DNA from: VGRW01 sp031396695
GTDB lineage: Bacteria > Myxococcota_A > UBA9160 > SZUA-336
DNA length: 64,000 nt
Assembly: GCA_031396695.1 (NCBI GenBank)
Contig: JANNLG010000008.1
Span: 1 to 64,000 of the forward strand
Reading direction: 5' to 3'
Below, piece after piece: positions 12,195 through 20,511 of this stretch. The notes below the pieces were generated by a model. It had not been told where the DNA came from and ran no database searches. It saw only the letters and a list, made by a program, of their open reading frames with translations. Each line of letters starts with the position of its first letter. The first letter of the stretch is position 1. The translations under genes and the position numbers were made by a program.

Positions 12195-13045
12195 TCCCCG
12201 ACCGCGAAGGGGAAGCGCGCCCGCCGCTCACGCTCGAGTTCGCGTTCGTGCTCGCCATGCTCGCGCCGCTCGCGCACATGGTGTGCGTGCTGCTGCTCTC
12301 GCTGATCGGCTTCCGCGGCGCGGTGCCGGTGATCGGCATGGGCGCGGTGCTCGCGTACGCGGGCATCTTCACGCTCTGCGCGCTGCGCTTCAAGCGCCCG
12401 CCGCTCGTGGAGCTCTCCTTCGTGCGCGCGCCCGCGAGCGCCTGGCTCGCGGTGTTGTTCCTGCTCGCGTCGGTGGTGGTCTCGAGCGAGATCGACAACT
12501 GGGTGAAGGTGTTCTTCCCCCTGCCGTCCGAGCCCGTGGCGAGCGGCGAGGTCGTGGCAGCGTCGCCGTTCCTGGGCGCGACGCTCGCGGTCGTCGAGCT
12601 CGCCGTCTTCCCGCTGGCGTACGAGCTGTTCTTCCGCGGCATCCTGCAGCCGCTCGCGGTGACGCGAATCGGTGTCGTGCCCGGCGTCCTGCTCACCGCG
12701 CTGTTCTCGGCCGTCGCGAGCGGAATGGTGTTCGCCGGCCTGTGGGGCGTGGCACCGGCGTTCGCGAGCGCGCTCGTGCTCGGCGTGCTGCGCCAGGCCT
12801 CCGGCTCGCTCTGGCCGCCGCTCGCGCTGCACGCGCTCACGGGCGCGGTCACGCTCGGCGCGCAGTATCAGCTGTTCGGCCTGGCGGGCTTCGACGACAC
12901 GAGCGCCGCACACACGCCGGCCGCCTGGGTGGCGGGTGCGGTCGGGCTGACCGCGATCGGCTTCGCGCTGCTGCTCCATGCCGCGAACAGCCGCGCTGCC
13001 GGCGGTGACGAGCACCCGCCCTCGAGGAGCGGAGCGTCCATCTAG
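12191..13045 (+). CDS. CPBP-family membrane protein, catalytically degenerate
   Basis: A 284-residue multi-pass membrane protein (about seven hydrophobic segments) recognisable as CPBP/Abi-like. Active family members have EExxxR, FxxxH and HxxxN/D. Here the first motif reads YELFFR (residues 144-149), so the first Glu is Tyr. The second reads FAGLW (181-185), with Trp for His. The third reads HALTG (214-218), with Gly for Asn. Proteolytic activity is therefore unlikely, although the fold signature FRGILQPL is kept. The ATG overlaps the uvrA stop. The 3' end overlaps the convergent NR-kinase gene by four bases. Confidence 0.75.
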
Positions 13046-13647
13046 GGCCGAGTCGACCAGGCGTCGATCGCCTCGAGCGCGGCCGCGACGCGGATTTCGC
13101 GCGTGCCTCGCACGGACACCATCCGGTGAACGGTGCCGCGCAGCCGCTCGACGAACGCTTGCGTCATCCACGCGCGGAAGCGCTCGCCGTCGCGGATGTC
13201 GTCCTGCTCGAACGGCACGTCGTCGACGCGGTTGAGCAGGTAGAGCGACGGCTGCGCGATCAAGAGCGCTTCGACCTCCGCCGAGCGCGCGCCCAGGTAG
13301 CGCTCGTGCCAGATCGCGGTTGCGAACGCGTCCGTGTCGCAGATCAACACCGGGCCGCTGACGCGCGCTTCACGCGCCTCGAGCGCGTTCTGCTCGAGCG
13401 CGATCGCGACGAAATCGCGCGTGGTCCAGACCAGCTCCGCCATTCCGGGTGCCGGCCGGCCGTCGCGCGCGGCGGCGGTACGTGCGTGTTCGAGCTTCTC
13501 GATCGTGTAGTCCCGTCCGTACTCGGGAACCCAACGCGTCTGCGCGAACGCGCCGCCGCGTTGCACGAGCGCGTCGCATAGATTGCGCGCGAGCGTGGTC
13601 TTGCCCGTCGACTCCGCGCCGACCAGCACCACGCGTTCCGCGCTCAC
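13042..13647 (-). CDS. NadR-like nicotinamide riboside kinase (AAA_28 domain)
   Basis: A 201-residue P-loop protein matching the C-terminal ribosylnicotinamide-kinase domain of NadR. It has Walker A GAESTGKTT, then the segment WVPEYGRDY and the CDTDAFATAIWHERYLG region. It lacks the N-terminal NMN adenylyltransferase and repressor domains of enteric NadR. It lies downstream of pnuC, whose stop it overlaps (GTGA). The pair thus forms a nicotinamide riboside uptake and phosphorylation module for NAD salvage. The role is inferred from the domain and the neighbour. Confidence 0.82.
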   Translation of the reverse strand: MSAERVVLVGAESTGKTTLARNLCDALVQRGGAFAQTRWVPEYGRDYTIEKLEHARTAAARDGRPAPGMAELVWTTRDFVAIALEQNALEAREARVSGPVLICDTDAFATAIWHERYLGARSAEVEALLIAQPSLYLLNRVDDVPFEQDDIRDGERFRAWMTQAFVERLRGTVHRMVSVRGTREIRVAAALEAIDAWSTRP

Positions 13648-14219
13648 GCCGCCTGCTCCCGAAGCAACACCGTCCAGCGTCGCAGGCCGACGACGCAGAG
13701 CGCCAGGAACAGCGTGTAGAGCAGCGCCGTCGGGTACAGCTCGCGCGCGAGGTAGAGCGGCACGGAGATCAGATCGACCAGGATCCACACCCACCACGAC
13801 TCGAGCATCTTGCGTGCCTGCGCCCAGGTCGCGACCAGCGACAGCACGAGCACGCTCGAGTCCCAGATCGGCACGGGCGAGTCCGTCGCGCCCGCGAGCA
13901 CGAGCGCCGAGAGCGAGGTGCCCGCGAGCGAGCCGCCGGCCGCGAACGCGACCTCCACGCGGGTCGCGCGCCGCAGGCCGAGCTCGCCACCCTGCGCGCC
14001 GCCGAAGCGCCAGCTCCACCAGCCGTACAGGCCGAGCACCGTGAACACGACTTGCAGAGCTGCGTCTGCGTACAGGCTCGCGCGCAGGAACACGACGAAG
14101 TAGAGCGTGGTGTTCAGGATCGATACGGGCCAGTTCCAGATGTTCGCGCGCGCGACGAGCCACACGCAGGCCAGCCCGGCGGCTGCGCCGATCCACTCGA
14201 CCAGGCTCGATTCGCTCAT
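13644..14219 (-). CDS. pnuC: Nicotinamide riboside transporter PnuC
   Basis: A 191-residue PnuC-family membrane transporter. It shows the family hallmarks NIWNWPVSILNTTLYF, the GLYGWWSWRFGG segment and WVWILVDLISVPLYL, spread over about seven helices. PnuC carries nicotinamide riboside by facilitated diffusion, with trapping by phosphorylation. The kinase-type gene overlapping its 3' end provides that step. The ATG overlaps the stop of tmk. No NAD-sensing regulator or riboswitch is visible upstream. Confidence 0.92.
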   Translation of the reverse strand: MSESSLVEWIGAAAGLACVWLVARANIWNWPVSILNTTLYFVVFLRASLYADAALQVVFTVLGLYGWWSWRFGGAQGGELGLRRATRVEVAFAAGGSLAGTSLSALVLAGATDSPVPIWDSSVLVLSLVATWAQARKMLESWWVWILVDLISVPLYLARELYPTALLYTLFLALCVVGLRRWTVLLREQAA

Positions 14220-14803
14220 GTCAGCGCGAGTTCGACGCGCGCGCGGATCGCTCGTTCGACGGCGTCGACCGATCCGCTGGCGTCGATCGCTTCGAGTCCG
14301 AGCCGCGCGTATTCTGCCTCGACGCGCTCCAGGAACTCCGCGCGCTCGAAGCGCTCGCTCGCGCTCTTGCCCATGCGCGCGAGTGCCGTTGCGACGGGCA
14401 CGCGCAGCCAGAGCACGAGATCGGGCGCGGGAAACTCAGGCGTGTCGAAGAGCGCGCGCAGCCGCGCCCGGTCGAGACCCTGTGCCGCCTGGTAGGCGAG
14501 CGTGGAGTCTTTGTAGCGGTCGCAGACCACCAGCTCGCCGCGCTCGAGCGCGGGCAGCACGGTCTCTTTCAGGTGCCCGCGGCGATCCGCCAGGAAGAGC
14601 TCGAGCACCTGGTCGGGCGTGGCCTCGAAATCGCCGCGCGCCCAAGCGCGATAGCGCCGACCGAACGAGCCATCGGTCGGCTCGCGCGTCGACACCACGC
14701 GGTGTCCGCGCGACTCGAGCCACGCGGCCAGGCGACGCGCCTGCTCGCTCTTGCCCGAGCCGTCGATGCCCTCGAGCACCAGGAACCTGCCGCGCGGCTT
14801 CAC
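14216..14803 (-). CDS. tmk: Thymidylate kinase
   Basis: dTMP kinase of 195 residues, required for dTTP synthesis. P-loop GIDGSGKSEQ, the DR(Y/F) motif as CDRYKDSTLAYQ, the TREPTDGSFG substrate segment and the lid region are present. GTG 14803 starts just before KPRGRFLVLEGIDG, the usual N-terminus. An upstream in-frame ATG at 14893 would add a segment with no family resemblance. The gene is first in the three-gene run tmk, pnuC, NR kinase. Confidence 0.9.
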   Translation of the reverse strand: MKPRGRFLVLEGIDGSGKSEQARRLAAWLESRGHRVVSTREPTDGSFGRRYRAWARGDFEATPDQVLELFLADRRGHLKETVLPALERGELVVCDRYKDSTLAYQAAQGLDRARLRALFDTPEFPAPDLVLWLRVPVATALARMGKSASERFERAEFLERVEAEYARLGLEAIDASGSVDAVERAIRARVELALT

Positions 14804-15125
14804 ATCGTCAGTGTGCCCGACGAGTTGCCGGATGGGGAATGCGCACGCCTCACCCCGTTCATCGTGCGCCTTTCCCCGTTCCCCACCCGGCATGGGCTTC
14901 CCGGAATCCCTGGTCCCGTTAGAGGGATGTCCGTTCTACCCGGCCGCCTGAGAGAGCAACGCGCGTGCCACGCGGAAGTGCGCGAAAAACAAACGCGCCC
15001 GGGCGCTCTTGTGAACGCTCGGGCGCGGAGTCGTGGTCGGGTCGCCGCAAGTGAAGCGCGCAACGAACCGAAGGTGAGCGAAGTGCGGGTGGCGCGCGGC
15101 CGCCCGCGCGCCGGGTCCCGCCGGA
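14804..15125. other. Intergenic region between tmk and atpE
   Basis: This 322-base stretch holds no convincing gene. It contains the strong minus-strand terminator described separately at 14985-15027 and must hold the tmk promoter, which could not be identified with confidence. Confidence 0.6.
14985..15027 (-). terminator. Intrinsic terminator of the atpB-atpE transcript
   Basis: On the minus strand an 11-bp stem (arms 15017-15027 and 14994-15004, one G-U pair, 12-base loop) is followed directly by TTTGTTTTT. It lies about 100 bases after the atpE stop and should end the gyrase/hemL/F0 transcript. Confidence 0.85.
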
Positions 15126-15434
15126 CTAGATCTGACCCTGGATCAGGAACGCGATGACGAAGGCGAGCAGCGCGATCGACTCGATCAGCGCCAGGCCGAT
15201 GATCATCGGTGTCTGGATCACGCCCGCCGCGCCGGGATTGCGCGCGATGCCCGAGACAGCGGCTGCGGCGGTCATGCCCTGACCGATGCCGGCGCCGAGG
15301 ATCGCGAGCCCGATCGCGAGGCCCGAGCCGATCGCGATTCCCCAACCCGATCCGCCGCCTTCCTCGGCCGCGAAGGCCAGGTCGGGCGAAAGAGCCATGG
15401 CCAACACGGCCGCAACGAAGAAGAACGCACGCAT
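15126..15434 (-). CDS. atpE: ATP synthase F0 subunit c
   Basis: The c-ring subunit, 102 residues. A signal-like leader (MRAFFFVAAVLAMALSPDLAFA) precedes the two-helix hairpin. The glycine-rich inner helix is GLAILGAGIGQG, the polar loop is ARNP, and the outer helix carries the ion-binding Glu85 in ALIESIALL. Gln52, Glu85 and Ser86 have the same spacing as Gln32, Glu65 and Ser66 of Na+-binding c-rings. The Tyr five residues after the Glu is Leu here. The gene lies 13 bases after atpB and ends just before a terminator. A GGGAG ribosome site precedes the ATG. Confidence 0.94.
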   Translation of the reverse strand: MRAFFFVAAVLAMALSPDLAFAAEEGGGSGWGIAIGSGLAIGLAILGAGIGQGMTAAAAVSGIARNPGAAGVIQTPMIIGLALIESIALLAFVIAFLIQGQI

Positions 15435-15447
15435 CGCTACTCCCTTT

Positions 15448-16140
15448 CTAGTGAGCTTCCTCGAGACCCATCCCGATGTAGAGCATGGTGAGGAAGGTGA
15501 AGATGAACGCCTGCACGAAGCAGATGAAGACCCCGAGACCGAGCACGATCCAGGGCACGAAGATCGAGATCACGCCGCCGAAGCCGATGAAGATCGCCGC
15601 CAGCGTGTGGTCGGCGAACATGTTGGCGGTGAGGCGGATGGTGAGCGAGACGAAGCGGATCAGGTGGCTGAACAGCTCGATCGGCAGCATCAGCGGCGCC
15701 ATCCAGATCGGGCCTGGTGCCATGTGCCGGAGCCAACCGCCGAAGCCGTTGGCCCGGATCGCGGCCGCTTCCGCGGTGACCACCGAGACGATCGCCCACG
15801 ACAGGTTGGTCTCGACGTAGGACGTCGGGCCGCCCAGGCCGGGAACGATTCCCATCAGGTTGCCGACCAGAATGAAGATGCCGAGTGTCGCGAGCAGCGG
15901 CATGTACTTGCGCCAGTCGTGGCCGATCGAATCGTGCGCGAGCGACGCGATGCCCTCGAAGATGACCTCGAAGAAGTTGCGCAAGCTGAAGCGCGCGTCG
16001 GGAATGACCGCGTTGGGACCCAGGCTCGCGCGCACCCGCCAGGCGATCAGCAGCACGATCAGCATGCCGGCGATCACCGACTGCATCAGCACCGACACCG
16101 AGCCTTCGAAGGCCTGGAAGATGGACGGCGGGTGGCTCAT
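15448..16140 (-). CDS. atpB: ATP synthase F0 subunit a
   Basis: The a subunit forms the ion half-channels against the c-ring. The 230-residue protein has the essential arginine in helix 5 (SLTIRLTANMFADH), the PGLGGPTSYVETNLSW segment and five to six membrane helices. The ATG at 16140 begins MSHPPSIF and overlaps the stop of the atpI-like gene (ATGA), which fixes the start. The order atpZ, atpI, atpB, atpE is a typical separate F0 operon. Confidence 0.94.
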   Translation of the reverse strand: MSHPPSIFQAFEGSVSVLMQSVIAGMLIVLLIAWRVRASLGPNAVIPDARFSLRNFFEVIFEGIASLAHDSIGHDWRKYMPLLATLGIFILVGNLMGIVPGLGGPTSYVETNLSWAIVSVVTAEAAAIRANGFGGWLRHMAPGPIWMAPLMLPIELFSHLIRFVSLTIRLTANMFADHTLAAIFIGFGGVISIFVPWIVLGLGVFICFVQAFIFTFLTMLYIGMGLEEAH

Positions 16141-16508
16141 CGCGCGTCCTCGTGCACGGCTGCGGTCAGGCCGTGCCAGAAACCGGCGGGCACGATGGCC
16201 AGGAGGCCGACCAGGAACGGCAGCGGCTGTGCGGACGTTTGTGTGAGCACGTAGATCACCGCGGTGAAGAAGAGGACGGTTCGAATGACGAGCGTGAGCT
16301 GAGCAAGCGTTGCCGCGTTTGCCGAAGCGCCTCCGGCCGTCAGAACGGCACGCACGCTTCGCGAGAGCAGGTCGAGATTCAAGAGTTGGATCCCTCCGCC
16401 CAAGGCCGTGCTCCAAACGGCGTGGCATCCATACGGAATCGCCCCCGCGATTGCAAGCGCGAGCACGATCAAGTACTTGGCGTGCAACGAAGCGCTGCGC
16501 TGCTTCAA
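16137..16508 (-). CDS. atpI: ATP synthase subunit I-like protein
   Basis: A 123-residue protein with four hydrophobic segments, matching the ATP synthase I family. This is a small membrane protein that assists c-ring assembly or Mg2+ supply and is encoded ahead of the a subunit. The start is TTG 16508, which overlaps the stop of the atpZ-type gene (TTGA), and the 3' end overlaps atpB. Sequence conservation in this family is low, so the call rests on hydropathy, size and position. Confidence 0.72.
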   Translation of the reverse strand: MKQRSASLHAKYLIVLALAIAGAIPYGCHAVWSTALGGGIQLLNLDLLSRSVRAVLTAGGASANAATLAQLTLVIRTVLFFTAVIYVLTQTSAQPLPFLVGLLAIVPAGFWHGLTAAVHEDAR

Positions 16509-16753
16509 TGCGGCGGCGGTTCTCCGTCCTTCGCGGCCCGTTTTCCGAACGCGATCAGGCGCCGGAACGCGACGATCGCGCCGAGCGCCAGGAACACCAT
16601 CAACAGCACCGGCGAGGTGTCGAGCCAGCGGTCGGCGTAGATGCCGAGCACCGCGCCGAGCACGATCGAGAGCGCCGCCTCCCAGGCGGCCTCGATGCCT
16701 CGGCCCATCCGTACCGTCGCGAGCTTCGGGCCGCGCGGTGTCGGGTCGCTCAT
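16505..16753 (-). CDS. atpZ: AtpZ/AtpI-type F0F1 accessory protein
   Basis: An 82-residue protein with two membrane helices (SIVLGAVLGIYADRWL and VLLMVFLALGAIVAFRRLI). The pattern, with the G-x-Y-x-D-x-W-L-x-T segment and a basic tail, is that of AtpZ (AtpQ-type), a companion of AtpI and a proposed Ca2+/Mg2+ transporter. The ATG overlaps the hemL stop. It opens the F0 gene block. Confidence 0.78.
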   Translation of the reverse strand: MSDPTPRGPKLATVRMGRGIEAAWEAALSIVLGAVLGIYADRWLDTSPVLLMVFLALGAIVAFRRLIAFGKRAAKDGEPPPH

Positions 16754-18039
16754 TCGGGCAGCTGCGCGAAGGCGTGTCGGGCCGCCTCGAGGGTCTGGTC
16801 GAACTCGGTCTCGCCGTGGGCCAGGGTGAGGAAGCCCGCCTCGAACGGCGACGGCGCCAGATACACACCCCGCTCGAGCATGGCGTGGAAGAAGCTCCGG
16901 AACGCGTTCGCGTCGGCCTTCTGCGCGTCTGCGTAGTTGCGCACCGGGCCGGGGTGGAAGAAGAACCCGAACACTCCGCCGAGCGAGCTCGCGCTGAACG
17001 GCCGGCCGGCTTCCTTGGCGAGGCGCGTGAGTCCGTCCGCGAGACGCTGCGAGCCGGACTCGAGCCGCTCGTAGACGCCGGGCTCCGCCGCGAGCGAGAG
17101 CACCGCGAGACCGGCTGCCGTCGCAAGCGGATTTCCGGACAGCGTGCCGGCTTGATAGATCGGGCCGACCGGCGCCATTCGCTCCAACAGCGCGCGCCGG
17201 CCGCCGTACGCGCCGACGGGCAACCCCCCGCCGATCACCTTTCCGAACGTGGTCAAGTCCGGGCTGACACCGAAACGCGTCTGCGCGCCGCCTAGCGCGA
17301 CGCGGAAGCCCGTGATCACCTCGTCGAAGATCAAGAGCGCGCCGTGGCGATCGCAAACGGCGCGCAACCCGCGCAGGAAGCCGGCGGCCGGCGGGACGAG
17401 CCCCATGTTCGCGGCGACGGGCTCGACGATCACGGCCGCGACCTCGGAGCCGCGCGCGGCGAACAGCGCTTCGACCGAAGCCAGGTCGTTGAACGGAAGA
17501 ACCAGCGTGTCGGCGACGGCCGCGCGCGGCACGCCGTCGGTGCCGGGGATGCCGAGCGTCGCGACGCCCGAACCGGCCGCGGCCAGCATGTGGTCGGGAT
17601 GGCCGTGATAGCAGCCGTCGAACTTCAGGATCCGGTCGCGGCCGGTCGCGCCGCGCGCGAGCCGGATCGCGCTCATGGTCGCTTCCGTGCCCGACGAGAC
17701 GAGCCGCAGCATCTCGATCGACGGCACCAGCCCGCAGACGCGCTCGGCGAGCGCGATCTCGGCTTCGGTCGGCGCGCCGAAGCTCGTGCCGCGCGCGGCC
17801 GCCTGCGCGATCGCATCGAGCACCACGGGATGCGCGTGACCGAGCAGGATCGCGCCCCACGACGCGACGTAGTCGACATAGCGGTTGCCGTCCTCGTCCT
17901 CGATCTGCGCGCCCGACGCCTGGCGGATGAAACGCGCCTGCCCGCCGACCGAGCCGAACGCCCGCACCGGGCTGTTGACACCACCGGGGATCACCGCGCG
18001 CGCACGCTCGAGCAGAAGCTTGGAGCGCGCGGTGTTCAC
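16750..18039 (-). CDS. hemL: Glutamate-1-semialdehyde 2,1-aminomutase
   Basis: A PLP enzyme converting glutamate-1-semialdehyde to 5-aminolevulinate in the C5 pathway of tetrapyrrole synthesis. The 429-residue protein has PGGVNSPVRAF, the SSGTEATMSAIRLAR phosphate loop, DGCYHGHPDHML, the IFDEVITGFR Asp and the Schiff-base Lys in TTFGKVIGGGLPVGAYGG. It overlaps gyrA upstream (GTGA) and atpZ downstream (ATGA), so it is embedded between gyrase and F0 genes in one transcript. Confidence 0.95.
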   Translation of the reverse strand: MNTARSKLLLERARAVIPGGVNSPVRAFGSVGGQARFIRQASGAQIEDEDGNRYVDYVASWGAILLGHAHPVVLDAIAQAAARGTSFGAPTEAEIALAERVCGLVPSIEMLRLVSSGTEATMSAIRLARGATGRDRILKFDGCYHGHPDHMLAAAGSGVATLGIPGTDGVPRAAVADTLVLPFNDLASVEALFAARGSEVAAVIVEPVAANMGLVPPAAGFLRGLRAVCDRHGALLIFDEVITGFRVALGGAQTRFGVSPDLTTFGKVIGGGLPVGAYGGRRALLERMAPVGPIYQAGTLSGNPLATAAGLAVLSLAAEPGVYERLESGSQRLADGLTRLAKEAGRPFSASSLGGVFGFFFHPGPVRNYADAQKADANAFRSFFHAMLERGVYLAPSPFEAGFLTLAHGETEFDQTLEAARHAFAQLPE

Positions 18040-20501
18040 TCCGCTTCGACCTCGTCGTCCTCGCCGAGCTTCGCGACCGACACGACGCGCTCGCCCTCGG
18101 ACGGCTCCATCAGCCGGACGCCCTGCGTGTTGCGGCTCATGGTGGGAATCTCGGCGACTCGCGTGCGGATCATCTTGCCGCCGCTGGTGATCAGCATGAT
18201 CTCGTCGCGATCGTCGACCTGCATGATCCCGACCACCTGACCGTTCCGCTCGCTGGTCTTGATGGTGATGATGCCCTGGCCGCCGCGGTTCTGTTCGCGG
18301 TACTCGTCGAGCGGCGAGCGCTTGCCGAAGCCGTTCTCGCTGACGGTGAGGATGGTCTTGCCGGGCTTCAGCACTTCCATGCCGACGGTGGCGTCGCCCT
18401 CGCGCGTGGAGATGCCGCGCACGCCGGTCGCCGAGCGGCCCATCGGTCGCACCTGCTCCTCGTTGAAGCGGATCGACTTGCCGTCCTGAGTGGCGAGCAG
18501 CACCTGGTCACCCGCGCTCGTGCGCGAGACCGCGATCAGCTCATCGCCGTCGGCGATGTTGATCGCGATGATGCCGCCGCGGCGCGGATTCGAGAACTGT
18601 TCGAGCTCGGTCTTCTTGATCGTGCCGTGGCTGGTGGCGAGTACCACGAAGCCGGCCTCGCCGAAATCGCGTACGGGCAGGATCGCCTGGATGCGCTCGC
18701 CCTCGGCGAGCTGCAACAGATTCACGAGCGCTTTGCCCTTCGCGCCGCGCGAGAGCTCGGGCAGCTCGAACACCTTCAGCCAGTGAACGCGACCCTTGTT
18801 GGTGAAGCAGAGCAGATACGCGTGGGTGGACGCGACGAACACCTTCGAGACGAAGTCCTCTTCGTTCGTGGCGGCCGCGACCTTCCCTTTGCCGCCGCGT
18901 CTTTGGGCGCGATAGAGCGCGGGCACGTGGCGCTTGGCGTAGCCGCGGTGGGTGATCGTGACGACCATGTCCTCTTCCGCGATCAGATCCTCGGTGGTGA
19001 AATCCTCGACCGGCGGCGCGAGCTCGGTGCGGCGCGGATCGGCGTATTTGCCCCGCATCTCGACCAGCTCTTCGATGATCAGCTCGGTGACCTTCGCGTC
19101 GCTCGCGAGCAGCGACTTCAGCTCCTCGATCTTCGCGCGCACCTCTGCGAGCTCGTCGAGGATCTTCTGCCGCTCCATGCCGGTGAGGCGCTGCAGGCGC
19201 AGATCGAGGATCGCCTGCGCCTGGCGCTCGGAGAGCGAGAAGCGCGACTCGAGCGCCTCGCGCGCGTCGGCGGGGCTCTGGCTCGCGCGGATCAGCGCGA
19301 TCACGGCGTCGAGATTGTCGAGCGCGATCGCGAAGCCTTCCAAGATGTGCGCGCGCGCTTCGGCCTGGCGCAGATCGAAGGCGGCGCGCCGGCGCACGAC
19401 CTCGCGGCGGAAATCCAGGAAGTACTGCAGCAGCGCGATCAGTCCGAGCGTCTGCGGCCGGTTGCGCACCAGCGCGACCATGTTCACGCCGAACGTGGTC
19501 TGCATCGGCGTCATCTTGAAGAGCTGATTCAGCACGACCTGGTCGTCAGCGTCCTTCTTCAGCTCCACGACCACGCGCATGCCGCGCCGGTCGGATTCGT
19601 CGCGCACGTCGGAGATGCCGTCGATGCGGCCGTCGCGCACCAGCTCCGCGATCTTCTCGATCATCGAAGCCTTGTTGACCATGTACGGGATCTCGTCGAG
19701 CACGATCCGCACGCGACCGCCGCGCATCTCTTCGGTCGCGGCGCGCGCGCGCACGGTGAGCAGACCGCGGCCGGTGCGGTAGGCCTCGCGGATTCCGCTG
19801 CCGCCGCAGATCAAGGCGCCGGTCGGGAAGTCCGGCCCGGGCAGCTTCTCCATGATCTCTTCGAGCGTCACGCGCGGGTTGCGCGCCAGCATGATCAGCG
19901 CGTCGACGGTCTCGCCGAAGTTGTGTGGCGGGATGTTGGTGGCCATGCCGACCGCGATTCCCGACGAGCCGTTGATGACCAGGTTGGGGATGCGCGTCGG
20001 CAGGACGATCGGCTCGGTGCGCGTGTTGTCGTAGTTCGGGATGAAGTCGACGGTCTCGCGCTCGAGAGCGGCGAGCATCTCGGCCGCGATGCGCGTGAGA
20101 CGCGCTTCGGTGTAGCGCATGGCCGCCGGCGGATCGCCGTCGACGGAGCCGAAGTTGCCCTGGCCGTCGACCAGCGGGTAGCGAAGCGAGAATGGCTGCG
20201 CGAGCCGCACGATCGACGGGTAGATCACCGCTTCGCCGTGCGGGTGGTAGTTACCCGAGACGTCGCCGGCGATCTTCGCGCACTTCCGGTACGGGCGATC
20301 GGAGGTCAGGTTCAGGTCGTTGAACGTGACCAGGATGCGGCGCTGCGAGGGCTTCAAGCCGTCGCGCACGTCGGGCAGCGCGCGGCTGATGATCACCGAC
20401 ATGGAGTAGTCGAGGAATGACCGCCGCATCTCGTCTTCGATCGCGACGGGAATCGGCGGATTTACCCGAGGCAGCGCTGGTATTTCTGGCGTGTCCGACA
20501 T
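18036..20501 (-). CDS. gyrA: DNA gyrase subunit A
   Basis: The breakage-reunion subunit of gyrase, 821 residues. It has the catalytic Tyr in AAMRYTEARLT, the GyrA box QRRGGKG in the C-terminal domain and repeated beta-pinwheel blades. The quinolone-determining segment reads GNYHPHGEAVIYPSIVR. Positions equivalent to E. coli Ser83 and Asp87 are Ala91 and Pro95, so the usual drug-bridging residues are absent. It follows gyrB after 10 bases, and its stop overlaps the hemL start. Confidence 0.96.
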   Translation of the reverse strand: MSDTPEIPALPRVNPPIPVAIEDEMRRSFLDYSMSVIISRALPDVRDGLKPSQRRILVTFNDLNLTSDRPYRKCAKIAGDVSGNYHPHGEAVIYPSIVRLAQPFSLRYPLVDGQGNFGSVDGDPPAAMRYTEARLTRIAAEMLAALERETVDFIPNYDNTRTEPIVLPTRIPNLVINGSSGIAVGMATNIPPHNFGETVDALIMLARNPRVTLEEIMEKLPGPDFPTGALICGGSGIREAYRTGRGLLTVRARAATEEMRGGRVRIVLDEIPYMVNKASMIEKIAELVRDGRIDGISDVRDESDRRGMRVVVELKKDADDQVVLNQLFKMTPMQTTFGVNMVALVRNRPQTLGLIALLQYFLDFRREVVRRRAAFDLRQAEARAHILEGFAIALDNLDAVIALIRASQSPADAREALESRFSLSERQAQAILDLRLQRLTGMERQKILDELAEVRAKIEELKSLLASDAKVTELIIEELVEMRGKYADPRRTELAPPVEDFTTEDLIAEEDMVVTITHRGYAKRHVPALYRAQRRGGKGKVAAATNEEDFVSKVFVASTHAYLLCFTNKGRVHWLKVFELPELSRGAKGKALVNLLQLAEGERIQAILPVRDFGEAGFVVLATSHGTIKKTELEQFSNPRRGGIIAINIADGDELIAVSRTSAGDQVLLATQDGKSIRFNEEQVRPMGRSATGVRGISTREGDATVGMEVLKPGKTILTVSENGFGKRSPLDEYREQNRGGQGIITIKTSERNGQVVGIMQVDDRDEIMLITSGGKMIRTRVAEIPTMSRNTQGVRLMEPSEGERVVSVAKLGEDDEVEAE

Positions 20502-20511
20502 GGGTCCCCGC

